Below, piece after piece: positions 51,253 to 59,701 of a stretch of DNA of 64,000 nt. The notes beneath the pieces were generated by a model. That model did no database searches and was not told where the DNA came from. It worked only from the letters and a program-made list of their open reading frames with translations. The DNA is from Coriobacteriia bacterium (lineage in GTDB: Bacteria; Actinomycetota; Coriobacteriia; Anaerosomatales; Anaerosomataceae), in contig JAFGVD010000015.1 in the NCBI GenBank assembly GCA_016938135.1, forward strand, positions 1-64,000, written 5' to 3'. Position numbers and translations under genes: made by a program. Numbering within the stretch: position 1 is the stretch's first letter; each line of letters opens with the position of its first letter.

Positions 51253-52021
51253 CGCTACCGCCCCTCTCAAGGGCCGATAGCCCCTCCAGTGCCTGTTGGA
51301 AATCGGGAATCATGCTCAGCGCCTTCTCATAGTCAGCGCGGGCAGCGGCTGTATCTCCAACGGATGACTCAAGATCGCCGCGCCAAGCGAGCACATCTGC
51401 CATCGTGGGGAGCTCTTCTAGGGCACCGTCGAGCGCAGCGATGGCCTCATCAACCCGATCAAGGCCCTCGAGAATCTGCGCCCTCAGCAACCACGCGTCG
51501 ACGATCTCTTCGGAAGAGAACGGCGAGGTGATCCCCATTGCAGCTTGCTTGTCGATGGTTGCCTGTTTCTCTGCTTGCGCTTCAGTCAGCGCACGCTCCG
51601 CAACACCAAGCGCCCCCTCGCTGTCACCGGTCGCATCAAGAAGACGAGCCTCCTCGATCGAGACCACCGCGGAGGCCGTGCTTTCCGCGGCTCGATACGC
51701 ATTCATAACAGACGTCGCCTTCGAGTAACGTTCGACCTCGATGAGCGCGCGCATGTACTGGGCCACTACTGTCGGGTCATTCGGAGTCGCCTTGAAAGAC
51801 CTGTCGAGGGTGGCTATCTCCTTCTCGGCAAGAGTACGTGGCGCCTGTCCGGTCAGGACGCCTGTATAGACGACGTAGATGACAGCGGTCAGCACGAAGA
51901 CCAACATCACAAGCACGGCCACCAACAATCGCCGCACCCAGGGGTCTGCCGCAGGCGCCTTTCTGCTACGACGGGAAGTCTCTTGCTCCATGGATGTAGA
52001 ACCTCGTTCCAATGTCGACAT
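51245..52021 (-). CDS. Membrane-anchored TPR protein
   Basis: A 258-aa protein; the ATG at 52021 or the one at 51991 (MEQETSRR) may be used. One helix (LLVAVLVMLVFVLTAVIYVVY) precedes TPR-like repeats: LDRSFKATPNDPTVVAQYMRALIEVER, AWLLRAQILEGLDRVDEAIAALDGALEELP and VGDTAAARADYEKALSMIPDFQQALEGL. It overlaps the NHL gene downstream by eight bases, forming a TPR-NHL pair like 55533-53729. The TPR part is probably outside the membrane and may gather cytochromes. Confidence 0.82.
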   Translation of the reverse strand: MSTLERGSTSMEQETSRRSRKAPAADPWVRRLLVAVLVMLVFVLTAVIYVVYTGVLTGQAPRTLAEKEIATLDRSFKATPNDPTVVAQYMRALIEVERYSKATSVMNAYRAAESTASAVVSIEEARLLDATGDSEGALGVAERALTEAQAEKQATIDKQAAMGITSPFSSEEIVDAWLLRAQILEGLDRVDEAIAALDGALEELPTMADVLAWRGDLESSVGDTAAARADYEKALSMIPDFQQALEGLSALERGGSDE

Positions 52022-52145
52022 GATGAAGAACCCTGCGCGAACTCGAACTCACTTGATACTCACGGGAATGAAAGCGACGGCAAGTCGTCCCTGCGACAGA
52101 AGATGCAACACGCTTCTTTGAGGCCCCCTAGATATTGCACGATCG

Positions 52146-53624
52146 TTAGAAGTCGATGCCTACCTTGTCGTGGCACTGCAGACACTGGCCGTCGAACGGA
52201 TAGCTGTAGTTGCGCAACATGAAGTTCTGACGTGTCCCATGAGGATCGTGACACGTAGACGTACATGTTAGCGGCTTCTGCGCGGCAACGTCATAGTGCT
52301 CGGGCCGAACGGGATGGTTGTTCCGATAAACGGTGGCGCTCGCCTCGTCGTAGTCCGCCGCGGCATGGCACTGCAAGCAGACCTCGGGGTTGGCCTTCAC
52401 GAGTATGGGTGCATAGTCCGAACCGTGTGGCGTATGGCAGCGGATGCACAGGATCCCGTCGTGATCGGATGCATCATACGAGGTCTGGATAGCCTGGGCG
52501 TGACACTGATAGCACATGTCGTTCCCCTCGGCTGCGAGCAAACCGGGATAGTCCGCACCGTGAGGATCGTGGCAGTCACCACAGTTCAGATCGGCGGTAC
52601 CCACCGGGTGGTGACTCGACTTCAAGAAGTCGTCTTGGATGTCCCCGTGGCAGATATAGCATACGTCGGGCTGCTCTTTGATGAGCAGCGGACGATAGTC
52701 CGAGCCGTGCGGCTCATGACATCCGGTGCAGTTGTCGTAGAGGAAGGGCTGGTGCTGCACGGACTTGAGACTGAGCGGCGCCACGCTGGGGTGACAGGTG
52801 AAACAAAGGTCGCGCTGGTTGTCGACCAAGATCCCCTCGTAGCGTGAAGCGTGCGGGTCGTGGCAGTTGGTGCAGTAGCGCCCTTCAACCGGCGGGTGCA
52901 CCTGCTCGCGCGCGAGCTCCGGACCCATCCGATGGCAGGTGATGCACAGGTCTTTCTCGGTGATTTTAAGAAGCGCCTTATTGTCCGACGCGTGCGGGCT
53001 GTGGCAGTTGGTGCAGTACCCACCCACGAACGGAGCATGAGTGTACTCATACGAGCGCATCGGGCCCATGTCGCCATGGCAGATCCAGCACAGCTCGTCT
53101 TTGGAGGTGGTGAAATCCGAGTTGATGCCTTTGACCTGCTCCTCGGTGATGCTCTTGATATCGCCGCCGGCGTCCTCGGCCGTCTGACCCTCTGCCGAAT
53201 AGAACGCGTCGACGATCATCTTGAGCGGAAGCCACTCGACGAGCGTCTTGGTGCGTTCCCATGTGAGCGAAGCGCTCTCGTATACGGTCGTCGTCTGTAG
53301 CTCGCCGTGCGGCGTGTGACAGGTGGTGCAGCCGCGCTGCTCGAACGGCAGGTGGACTGAAGACATCGAGAAGGATGGAATGAGATCGGAATGGCACTGC
53401 AGGCACTCGAGGTTCTCGGTCACGACCTTGATTTCATCGGGACCCTTACTGATCCAGGTCTCAACGATGGTGGTGACCCCAAGTAGAAGGAGGAGCAGTA
53501 TCAGGACGGCGGCGAACGCAGCCCTACCACGCTTAGGGCCACCATCTATGTCCAGTCCCTCCGGGGAAGCGAGTACGCCTTCCTCGAGGATCTCTGGGTC
53601 GCCCAATGAGCCTCCCTCAACCAT
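52146..53624 (-). CDS. Membrane-anchored pentadecahaem cytochrome c, doubled-CXXCH type
   Basis: A 492-aa protein; I use the ATG at 53624 (MVEGGSL), though no ribosome site precedes it, and a TTG eight codons on has GGGAGG upstream. One helix (AFAAVLILLLLLLGVTTIVETW) follows. There are 14 CxxCH motifs plus one CX3CH (CTSTCHDPHG). Many read CxxCH-(S/D/E/T)PHG or PHA and come in pairs, as in the doubled-CXXCH family (CTNCHSPHA, CTNCHDPHA, CTGCHEPHG, CGDCHDPHG, CIRCHTPHG). A haem-free insertion lies between haems 2 and 3. It is downstream of the NHL gene at 53729. Confidence 0.9.
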   Translation of the reverse strand: MVEGGSLGDPEILEEGVLASPEGLDIDGGPKRGRAAFAAVLILLLLLLGVTTIVETWISKGPDEIKVVTENLECLQCHSDLIPSFSMSSVHLPFEQRGCTTCHTPHGELQTTTVYESASLTWERTKTLVEWLPLKMIVDAFYSAEGQTAEDAGGDIKSITEEQVKGINSDFTTSKDELCWICHGDMGPMRSYEYTHAPFVGGYCTNCHSPHASDNKALLKITEKDLCITCHRMGPELAREQVHPPVEGRYCTNCHDPHASRYEGILVDNQRDLCFTCHPSVAPLSLKSVQHQPFLYDNCTGCHEPHGSDYRPLLIKEQPDVCYICHGDIQDDFLKSSHHPVGTADLNCGDCHDPHGADYPGLLAAEGNDMCYQCHAQAIQTSYDASDHDGILCIRCHTPHGSDYAPILVKANPEVCLQCHAAADYDEASATVYRNNHPVRPEHYDVAAQKPLTCTSTCHDPHGTRQNFMLRNYSYPFDGQCLQCHDKVGIDF

Positions 53625-53635
53625 GCGTGAAGACC

Positions 53636-53656
53636 GGCGCACAAAGACAGTGCGCC
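53636..53656 (-). other. Hairpin in the leader of the pentadecahaem gene
   Basis: GGCGCAC and GTGCGCC pair perfectly (7 bp) around TGTCTTT, 12 bases before the preferred start codon. It may be a leftover terminator of the upstream NHL gene or a leader structure. The gene has no obvious ribosome site here. Confidence 0.4.
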
Positions 53657-53728
53657 CAGTCAGCAGTCTAACATGCCCCCGATGCCTGTTGAATACTTAA
53701 CGGTACTTCGACGTCGACCACGCATCCC

Positions 53729-54898
53729 CTAGTTGAGCAACCTCACCATCTGCACTCGGTTGTTCTCCTTGTCGGCGACGACAACGAAGTTGCGGTACAC
53801 CTCTACGTCGTTGGAGAAGTTGAACTGACCCGGGTCGACGCCTCGCTCGCCATACATCGCCACCAGCTCACCGTCCGCAGAGATGCGTGTGATGCCGAAG
53901 CGGAATGCATCTGTAACCAGCACGGAACCGTCAGACGCTACCGCCAGACCGCGCGGAAGCTCGATCCCTGTGGTTGAAGCCGCGGCATCAGTCCCGATCG
54001 TTGCAGTGGTCGCGCTAGTTTCAGCGGTTCCGGAGCTCTCGGCGGTCCCGCTCGTCTCGGCAGAGACGAATGACTTGCCGAAGTTCCAAAGCGGCTCTCC
54101 GTCGGGCGTGAACGCGGTCACGCGCGCATGGTTGGAGTCCGAGACATACACCGTGCCGTCCTCGCCAACAGCAAGTCCGTTAGGGTGGTCCAGGTCGCCT
54201 GGTTCAATCCCTGGCTTGCCCCACTGCGTGATGAGCTCGCCTTCCAGGGTGAAGACGAAGATCTGGTACTGGTCGGTGGCGTAGATGCGGTCCTGGTAGA
54301 CAGCCACGTCCGTCACGGCGATCCCGAGACCGTCTTGCCCGGAAGAGCCACGACCAACCACCTGATCCGGCTCCGGGAAACGGCGCAACGGCTTGCCGTC
54401 GGCGTCGAACACCTCGATGGAGTCGTTGCGGAAGCTCGCGACGTAGACGTTGCCCTCATCGTCGGTGTCGATACCCACGGGGAAGTTCAGACTCCCGGGC
54501 TCATAGGTGTTCTGTGCGCCGGCAAGCGGCTTGCCCACTCCAAAGCTGCCGAACTCGAAAAGGAAACGCCCGGAGGAGTCAAAGACGCAGACGCGGTTGT
54601 TCTCGCTGTCGGTGACGTAGACCCTGCCCTCGCTACCGACGGCAACGCCCATGGGACGACCGAACAAGGGGTTCTCCCCTTCGCCGGGACCAAACACCTG
54701 CCACACCGGCTGAACGCCTTGCGTAGGCTCCAGGTCCACCAGGGAGTCCGGCTTGTCCAGCAACACAAGCAGGTAGAGGATCAGCCCCACGAGCGCGATG
54801 GCAAGCATCACCGCCAAAGCGATGAACGCCTGGCGTGGCGTCAACATGAAACGCTTGCGAGGGGCCTTGACGGGGTCGACCGCTGCTGTAGGCATCAT
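53729..54898 (-). CDS. Membrane-anchored NHL-repeat beta-propeller protein
   Basis: A 389-aa protein whose ATG overlaps the TPR stop (ATGATG). One N-terminal helix (FIALAVMLAIALVGLILYLLVLL) precedes an exported NHL propeller with regular blades: RPMGVAVGSEGRVYVTDSENNRVCVF, FPVGIDTDDEGNVYVASFRNDSIEVF, HPNGLAVGEDGTVYVSDSNHARVTAF, LPRGLAVASDGSVLVTDAFRFGITRI and a last NDVEVYRNFVVVADKENNRVQMV. A low-complexity ETSGTAESSGTAETSATTAT-like insert interrupts the fourth blade. There are no haem motifs. It belongs to the rex-TPR-NHL-cytochrome operon. Confidence 0.88.
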   Translation of the reverse strand: MMPTAAVDPVKAPRKRFMLTPRQAFIALAVMLAIALVGLILYLLVLLDKPDSLVDLEPTQGVQPVWQVFGPGEGENPLFGRPMGVAVGSEGRVYVTDSENNRVCVFDSSGRFLFEFGSFGVGKPLAGAQNTYEPGSLNFPVGIDTDDEGNVYVASFRNDSIEVFDADGKPLRRFPEPDQVVGRGSSGQDGLGIAVTDVAVYQDRIYATDQYQIFVFTLEGELITQWGKPGIEPGDLDHPNGLAVGEDGTVYVSDSNHARVTAFTPDGEPLWNFGKSFVSAETSGTAESSGTAETSATTATIGTDAAASTTGIELPRGLAVASDGSVLVTDAFRFGITRISADGELVAMYGERGVDPGQFNFSNDVEVYRNFVVVADKENNRVQMVRLLN

Positions 54899-55533
54899 TC
54901 GGCTCCAAGAGCAGTGAGGGCGTCACGCGCTTCAAGAAGATCAGGCGCGTAGCGAAGGGCCTCTTCGTAACTTGCTATAGCATCGTCAGTGCGACCGAGC
55001 TTCTCGTAGCAAAGACCGGCCAGATACTGGAGGTCGGCGAGTTCCGGACGGGCCTCCGCAACAGGCTCCACGGCGACCAGCGCGGACTTGTACTGGCCCT
55101 TCTCGATGTAGTACTCACCCAGGGCTTTGGCCGCAAGCGCGTGATCCGGCGCTATCTCAAGCACTTCCCAGAAGGTCTGCTCGGCGAGCTTCTGCTCACC
55201 CGTCTGCATGTAGATGACCGCCTTGTTGTACAGCGCGGCGGTGTTGCCGGGGTCCTCCACCAGCACCAGGTCGTACTGCTCGACGGCCTTGTCGTACTCC
55301 TCGTTCTGTTGATAGGCGAAACCGAGCGAGAGGCGATCGTCGGTGTTGTCCGGATCGGCCGAGACCTTCTGCTCCCAGTCCTCGACGGCATAGGTCTCAG
55401 GGGTCACCGGGCCTTCATCAACGATGAGACCTCGAAGCATCCATCCGCCAAGACCCACAACAGCGAGAAGCAAGATGAGCACAAGCAGCGCGAGCCACGC
55501 GGGAACGAGCTGATCCTCATGATCCGAGGTCAT
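54895..55533 (-). CDS. Membrane-anchored TPR protein coupled to rex
   Basis: A 212-aa protein whose ATG overlaps the rex stop as ATGA. One helix (ALLVLILLLAVVGLGGWMLRGLIV) is followed by at least four TPR units: DRLSLGFAYQQNEEYDKAVEQYDLVL, ALYNKAVIYMQTGEQKLAEQTFWEVL, AAKALGEYYIEKGQYKSALVAVEPV, LQYLAGLCYEKLGRTDDAIASYEEAL. The soluble part is probably extracytoplasmic. It resembles the TPR protein at 51245 in plan, and both are followed by an NHL gene. Confidence 0.85.
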   Translation of the reverse strand: MTSDHEDQLVPAWLALLVLILLLAVVGLGGWMLRGLIVDEGPVTPETYAVEDWEQKVSADPDNTDDRLSLGFAYQQNEEYDKAVEQYDLVLVEDPGNTAALYNKAVIYMQTGEQKLAEQTFWEVLEIAPDHALAAKALGEYYIEKGQYKSALVAVEPVAEARPELADLQYLAGLCYEKLGRTDDAIASYEEALRYAPDLLEARDALTALGAE

Positions 55534-56165
55534 CGCTCCCCGCCTTGAGCCAGGTAGAACGAGAGTATCTGCAGATCCGTGGACATACAGACCTGCCGCA
55601 CGGCCACGTCATCAGGGACCTGGAGACGCACGGGTGCAAGGTTGAGGATCGCTTTGATGCCTGCACCCACCACGCGGTCCACCAGCGCCTGGGTCTCAGC
55701 GGCAGGCGTGGCCATGATCACGATCTCCACGCCCTCCTCGGCAAGTCCCGCGTCAAGTTCGTCTACCGACCTGATCGTCACGCCGTCAGCATCCGTCCCG
55801 ATCTTATCGGGACTCGCGTCGAACACCGCCACGATGTCAAACCCTCTGTCCGAGAAACCGGTGTAGCTCTTAAGGGCGCCGCCAAGGCGTCCGTAGCCCA
55901 CGATGGCAGCGCGGCGAAGCTCGGATACGCCAAGCGACTTGGAGACGTGCGCGATAAGCGCCTCGACGTCGTAGCCGATGCCACGCGTTCCAAGCTCACC
56001 GAGATATGACAGATCCTTGCGCACCTGCGCGGCGTTGGTTCCCACCATCTCGGCGATCTCCACCGAGCTGATGACCGGCTTGCGATCTTGCTGCGCCTGA
56101 AGCAGGCAGCGCAGATAGACGGGCAGCCTTTGGATCGTTGTCTCAGGTATTTGCGTGCGTTCCAT
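55530..56165 (-). CDS. rex: Redox-sensing transcriptional repressor Rex
   Basis: A 211-aa NADH/NAD+ sensing repressor. NADH release from DNA derepresses respiratory genes. The winged helix reads IPETTIQRLPVYLRCLLQAQQDRK, then SSVEIAEMVGTNAAQVRKDLSYLGELGTRGIGYD. The Rossmann motif is AAIVGYGRLGGALKSY and the C-terminal helix is VCMSTDLQILSFYLAQ. The start could be either ATG at 56165/56168 or a GTG at 56171, all just after AGGAGA. It is in one operon with a TPR gene, an NHL gene and a 15-haem cytochrome gene. Confidence 0.96.
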   Translation of the reverse strand: MERTQIPETTIQRLPVYLRCLLQAQQDRKPVISSVEIAEMVGTNAAQVRKDLSYLGELGTRGIGYDVEALIAHVSKSLGVSELRRAAIVGYGRLGGALKSYTGFSDRGFDIVAVFDASPDKIGTDADGVTIRSVDELDAGLAEEGVEIVIMATPAAETQALVDRVVGAGIKAILNLAPVRLQVPDDVAVRQVCMSTDLQILSFYLAQGGER

Positions 56166-56195
56166 CATCACTCTCCTGGTTGAGCAAGAACCATG

Positions 56196-58331
56196 CTACT
56201 CGCTGGTGGTCTGGACAGATTGACTCGCCTCAAGCGAGGTTATCAGCTCAATAAGATCGGTCCGGGCGGGCGACACCGCCACAACGCTGCTATACGCATC
56301 TATCGCATCTTGCGTGCGACCTGCAAGGCGGTATGCGTCGCCCAGGATCGCCCGGATCTCCACATAGTTGGGATCAAGCTCGGCGCCGAACTCGGCATGC
56401 TCTATCGCGGCGTCGTAGTCCCCGACATTCATGTAAGCGATGGCCAACTGCAGACGTATCGCCGGTCCGTATTGCTCGACTTCAACACCTGCAAGACCTA
56501 CCCCCACCGCCGAAGAGGCGTACTTGAAATCGAGGTAGTAAGAAGCCTGGTTATAGAGGTTGGCGAGGAACACGTAGTTGTCATACTCCATGGGCGTGAA
56601 GGCTATAGCATCTTTGTACGCCGCCTCCGCCTGCATGAACTGCCCCTCCGTGGTGGAGTACAGCTCGGAGTACGTGGGATCTGCAGGGTCGACCTGCAGC
56701 AGCTGCGCCGCACTTGTCAAGAACATGTCCTTCCACGCCACGCCCAGCTCGGAGACGTACATGTCGTTGTATGGATTCAGTCTCAGGGCCGTCTCCACAT
56801 TGGCAACCCGCTCCAGGCCACTGGAGCCGATGCGCGCCTTCAGATAAGCGTTGTCGGCTGCGATATAGCGCATGTTGCCGTAGGACCCGAAAACCACGAT
56901 GACTGCTACAGGAAGCAAGGCGACTACGTTGAGTGATGGGGCTGAGAACTCCCTGCTCTTGGCCATGGGAGAGACGATCATGCCAAGCGAGAGCCACAAA
57001 AACACGGTTGAACCCGTCACGGACAACCCGAACAGGAGGTGTACCAGGTAGCCCAGAACGGCTGCCCAGAAGCCCACGAGCACGAAGCGTTCCGTGCCCT
57101 TGCCGCGCATGAACACATGCTTGGCCGATGTCGCCAGCGCGTAGCCGAACAGCCCGTAGAAGAGCAGTGCCCCGGGGATGCCAATCGCCGAAGCCAGCTG
57201 AAGCGGATAGTTGTGAACGTTGTCCGCTACCGAAAGGTAGCCAGCATCAGCCACGTACTCGGCAGGCTTGAACTTGGGGAACAGCAACCGGAAGGTGTCC
57301 GGACCCCAGCCAAACAAGGGTCGCTCGGCAGTAGCAGAAAGCGCCGCGTCCCATATCTCGAATCTGGTACGAGCACTCCCCTCCCCGAACTGGAAGATGG
57401 AACTGAGCCGCGCCCAGAAGTTCATGACATCGGATTCGGCGGTCAGGCTTCGCAATACCGCAAACACTGCGGCCGCGCCACCCACGCCGACGAACGACCA
57501 ATCGATGGCAGTGGGACGGTGGCGTACCCTGAACGCCGCGTATACCACGACGAGCAGCGCGACAAAGCCGCCGATCCACGCGCCGCGCACGAACGACACC
57601 AACAGGGTGAAGCCGGTCATGACAAAGATCGCCCAGTACGCGATGCGCCACGATTCGTCTGTCTCGGAAAGCGCAAGGCCGAGAGACACAGCCAACGGGA
57701 AGATGAGATACCCGCCAAGCAAGTCAGGGTTGCCGAAGAAGGAGAAAGCACGATTTGCCTCGAAGGGAAGCGACTGCCACTGGATGGGGTCAAGACCCAG
57801 GTACTGCAGCAGGCCGTAGAAGCTCACGATGGCGCCGGATATCACGAGGGTCCTGCCCAACGAGCGCATCCGCGCGGGAGTACTCACAAGCTGGAGCGTC
57901 AGGAAGAACACCGACGCATAGGTGATAAACGACAGCAGCCCCTCATAGCGGCGGTACTTTCCGAACACCGCGGTGGCGGGATGGACGGAGAGCACGGTGG
58001 CGATCCCCACCCAGACCAGGAACGCCAGAACGAGCCAACCCGCACGCGTGAAGCGGACGCGGCCCCCGCGATACAGCAGGCCCACCAACCACGCGCCCAG
58101 GCCGATAAGAACGAGCCCGCGCTGAAGGAACACTTTCACGATGTCGAACTGGTCGTAAGTGAGCGGCACCTGTTGCGTACCGAAGATGGACGGGTTGGTG
58201 ATGGCTATCGGCACGAGGAACACGAGGAGGTGGAGGCAGACCCACGCGACTCGCTCATACGTGGTCATCACTTCTCGGACGGCCTGTCCGCGAACCGGCG
58301 GTACAGGTCGCTTTGCTTGCTTCTTTCCCAC
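56196..58331 (-). CDS. O-antigen ligase/polymerase (Wzy/WaaL-like) with C-terminal TPRs
   Basis: A 711-aa protein from the GTG at 58331 after GGAGGAGAT. About 12 helices carry the Wzy_C/WaaL signature (FGNPDLLGGYLIFPLAVSLGLA, PLFGWGPDTFRLLFPKF, VADNVHNYPLQLASAIGIPGALLFYGLFGYAL). The region after about residue 500 is soluble, with TPR-like units including YGPAIRLQLAIAYMNVGDYDAAIEHAEFGAEL and IRAILGDAYRLAGRTQDAIDAYSSVV. Likely polymerises or ligates surface polysaccharide. It lies eight bases after the glycosylphosphotransferase gene. Confidence 0.87.
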   Translation of the reverse strand: MGKKQAKRPVPPVRGQAVREVMTTYERVAWVCLHLLVFLVPIAITNPSIFGTQQVPLTYDQFDIVKVFLQRGLVLIGLGAWLVGLLYRGGRVRFTRAGWLVLAFLVWVGIATVLSVHPATAVFGKYRRYEGLLSFITYASVFFLTLQLVSTPARMRSLGRTLVISGAIVSFYGLLQYLGLDPIQWQSLPFEANRAFSFFGNPDLLGGYLIFPLAVSLGLALSETDESWRIAYWAIFVMTGFTLLVSFVRGAWIGGFVALLVVVYAAFRVRHRPTAIDWSFVGVGGAAAVFAVLRSLTAESDVMNFWARLSSIFQFGEGSARTRFEIWDAALSATAERPLFGWGPDTFRLLFPKFKPAEYVADAGYLSVADNVHNYPLQLASAIGIPGALLFYGLFGYALATSAKHVFMRGKGTERFVLVGFWAAVLGYLVHLLFGLSVTGSTVFLWLSLGMIVSPMAKSREFSAPSLNVVALLPVAVIVVFGSYGNMRYIAADNAYLKARIGSSGLERVANVETALRLNPYNDMYVSELGVAWKDMFLTSAAQLLQVDPADPTYSELYSTTEGQFMQAEAAYKDAIAFTPMEYDNYVFLANLYNQASYYLDFKYASSAVGVGLAGVEVEQYGPAIRLQLAIAYMNVGDYDAAIEHAEFGAELDPNYVEIRAILGDAYRLAGRTQDAIDAYSSVVAVSPARTDLIELITSLEASQSVQTTSE

Positions 58332-58339
58332 ATCTCCTC

Positions 58340-59701
58340 CTAGCGAGCGCCGCGACCGGTGAGCACCACGCGCACGGTCTCGGCGAGTATCTGCACGTCC
58401 ATGAGCAGGTTCTGATGATACATGTAGATGAGGTCGTACTTGAGTTTGCGTTCAGGTGTTGTTGCGTACGAACCGCTGACCTGGGCAAGCCCGGTGGCTC
58501 CCGGCTTCACGCGAAAGCGTTCCCGGTAGGAGGGAACCTCAAGCAGCAGCCGGTCAACGAACTCCGGACGCTCGGGCCGCGGACCCACGAAACTCATGTC
58601 GCCGATGAAGATATTGAGCAGCTGTGGGAACTCGTCTATGCGGTAGCGGCGCAGGAAATGACCCAGCCGGGTGATGCGCGGATCGTCGAGTGCGGCCAGC
58701 ACCGCGCCCGTGTCTTTCTCGGCATCCCTCACCATGGTGCGGAACTTGATGATCCGAAACCGCCCAAGGTCTTTGCCGACGCGCTCTTGCGTGAAGAACA
58801 CCGGGCGACCCATGCTCACCAAGATCGCAAGGATCGCAAGCAGCAGGAGCGGGCTCAACAGCACGAGCAGGAGCAGCGACAAGACGATGTCCAGCACCCT
58901 TTTTGCCGAGACGAACCACGCCGGTGCACCGGAACGCGTGATGTCCATCAGCGGGATGTCGCTCACCGTGCTGTCCACGGTGCCGATGAAGATCTCGTAG
59001 AGCTCCGGGACGATCTCCAGACGCACGTGGCTGGCAAGCGCCATCTGCTCGATGGACTCGCGGCGTGCCGTGGGTGAGGCGATGATGACGCGGTTCGCCT
59101 CGAAGCGGTCCACGACCTCGGTGAGGTCGTGGACGATGCCGACAACGGGAACCGGTCCCGCGTCGGGTTCAGGCGAGAACGAGGCGTCGTCGGCAAGCAG
59201 CCCTACAACGCGGTAGCCCCACTCTCCCCTCTCGGCCAGCTCTGCGGCCAACTCACGCGCCACGGCGTCGGTGCCCACGATCAGGACGCGCTGCTCGGGC
59301 CACTGGATGGGCGTGAAGCGCAACACCACGAGGCGCCAGCCCATCAGGGCGACCAACTCGAAGACCCATGCGAGAACGATCACCAGACGGCTGAAGGAGA
59401 AGAAGCGAGGACCCGCGAAGAAGGCGACCGCCGCGATCAGGACCGTGCCGAGGGTGATGGCTTGTAGCACCGCACGGGCCACGCTCCATGCGCCCTCGGT
59501 GCGCTCCGGCTCGTAGAGTCCGTAGATGTAGCCAGAGACCAGGAAGATCACGGTGATCAGCGGCCACAGCGCCGCATATGCGCTGAAGTTGAACTGGGGG
59601 AGCTCACCGGAGAAACGCACGAAGAACGCACCGATGATGGCGGCGTTGACCAGCACACCATCCAGCACGACCGACAGGGCTATGAAGCGATTACGCTGCA
59701 T
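58340..59701 (-). CDS. Undecaprenyl-phosphate glycosylphosphotransferase
   Basis: A 453-aa polyisoprenyl-phosphate sugar-1-phosphate transferase that begins surface polysaccharide repeat units. About four helices and a CoA-binding-like Rossmann part (RVLIVGTDAVARELAAEL) precede the catalytic WbaP/WcaJ-type domain: SAKRVLDIVLSLLLLVLLSPLL, FFTQERVGKDLGRFRIIKFRTM, DDPRITRLGHFLRRYRIDEFPQLLNIFIGDMSFVGPRPERPEF and the late YDLIYMYHQNLLMDVQILAETV. The ATG overlaps the GT4 stop (TGATG). Confidence 0.94.
   Translation of the reverse strand: MQRNRFIALSVVLDGVLVNAAIIGAFFVRFSGELPQFNFSAYAALWPLITVIFLVSGYIYGLYEPERTEGAWSVARAVLQAITLGTVLIAAVAFFAGPRFFSFSRLVIVLAWVFELVALMGWRLVVLRFTPIQWPEQRVLIVGTDAVARELAAELAERGEWGYRVVGLLADDASFSPEPDAGPVPVVGIVHDLTEVVDRFEANRVIIASPTARRESIEQMALASHVRLEIVPELYEIFIGTVDSTVSDIPLMDITRSGAPAWFVSAKRVLDIVLSLLLLVLLSPLLLLAILAILVSMGRPVFFTQERVGKDLGRFRIIKFRTMVRDAEKDTGAVLAALDDPRITRLGHFLRRYRIDEFPQLLNIFIGDMSFVGPRPERPEFVDRLLLEVPSYRERFRVKPGATGLAQVSGSYATTPERKLKYDLIYMYHQNLLMDVQILAETVRVVLTGRGAR

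Noticed and set aside
57039-58343. Plus-strand ORF of 434 aa opposite the Wzy-like gene
   Set aside because: Antisense shadow; highly charged product with no domain pattern, while the minus strand encodes a clear membrane protein.
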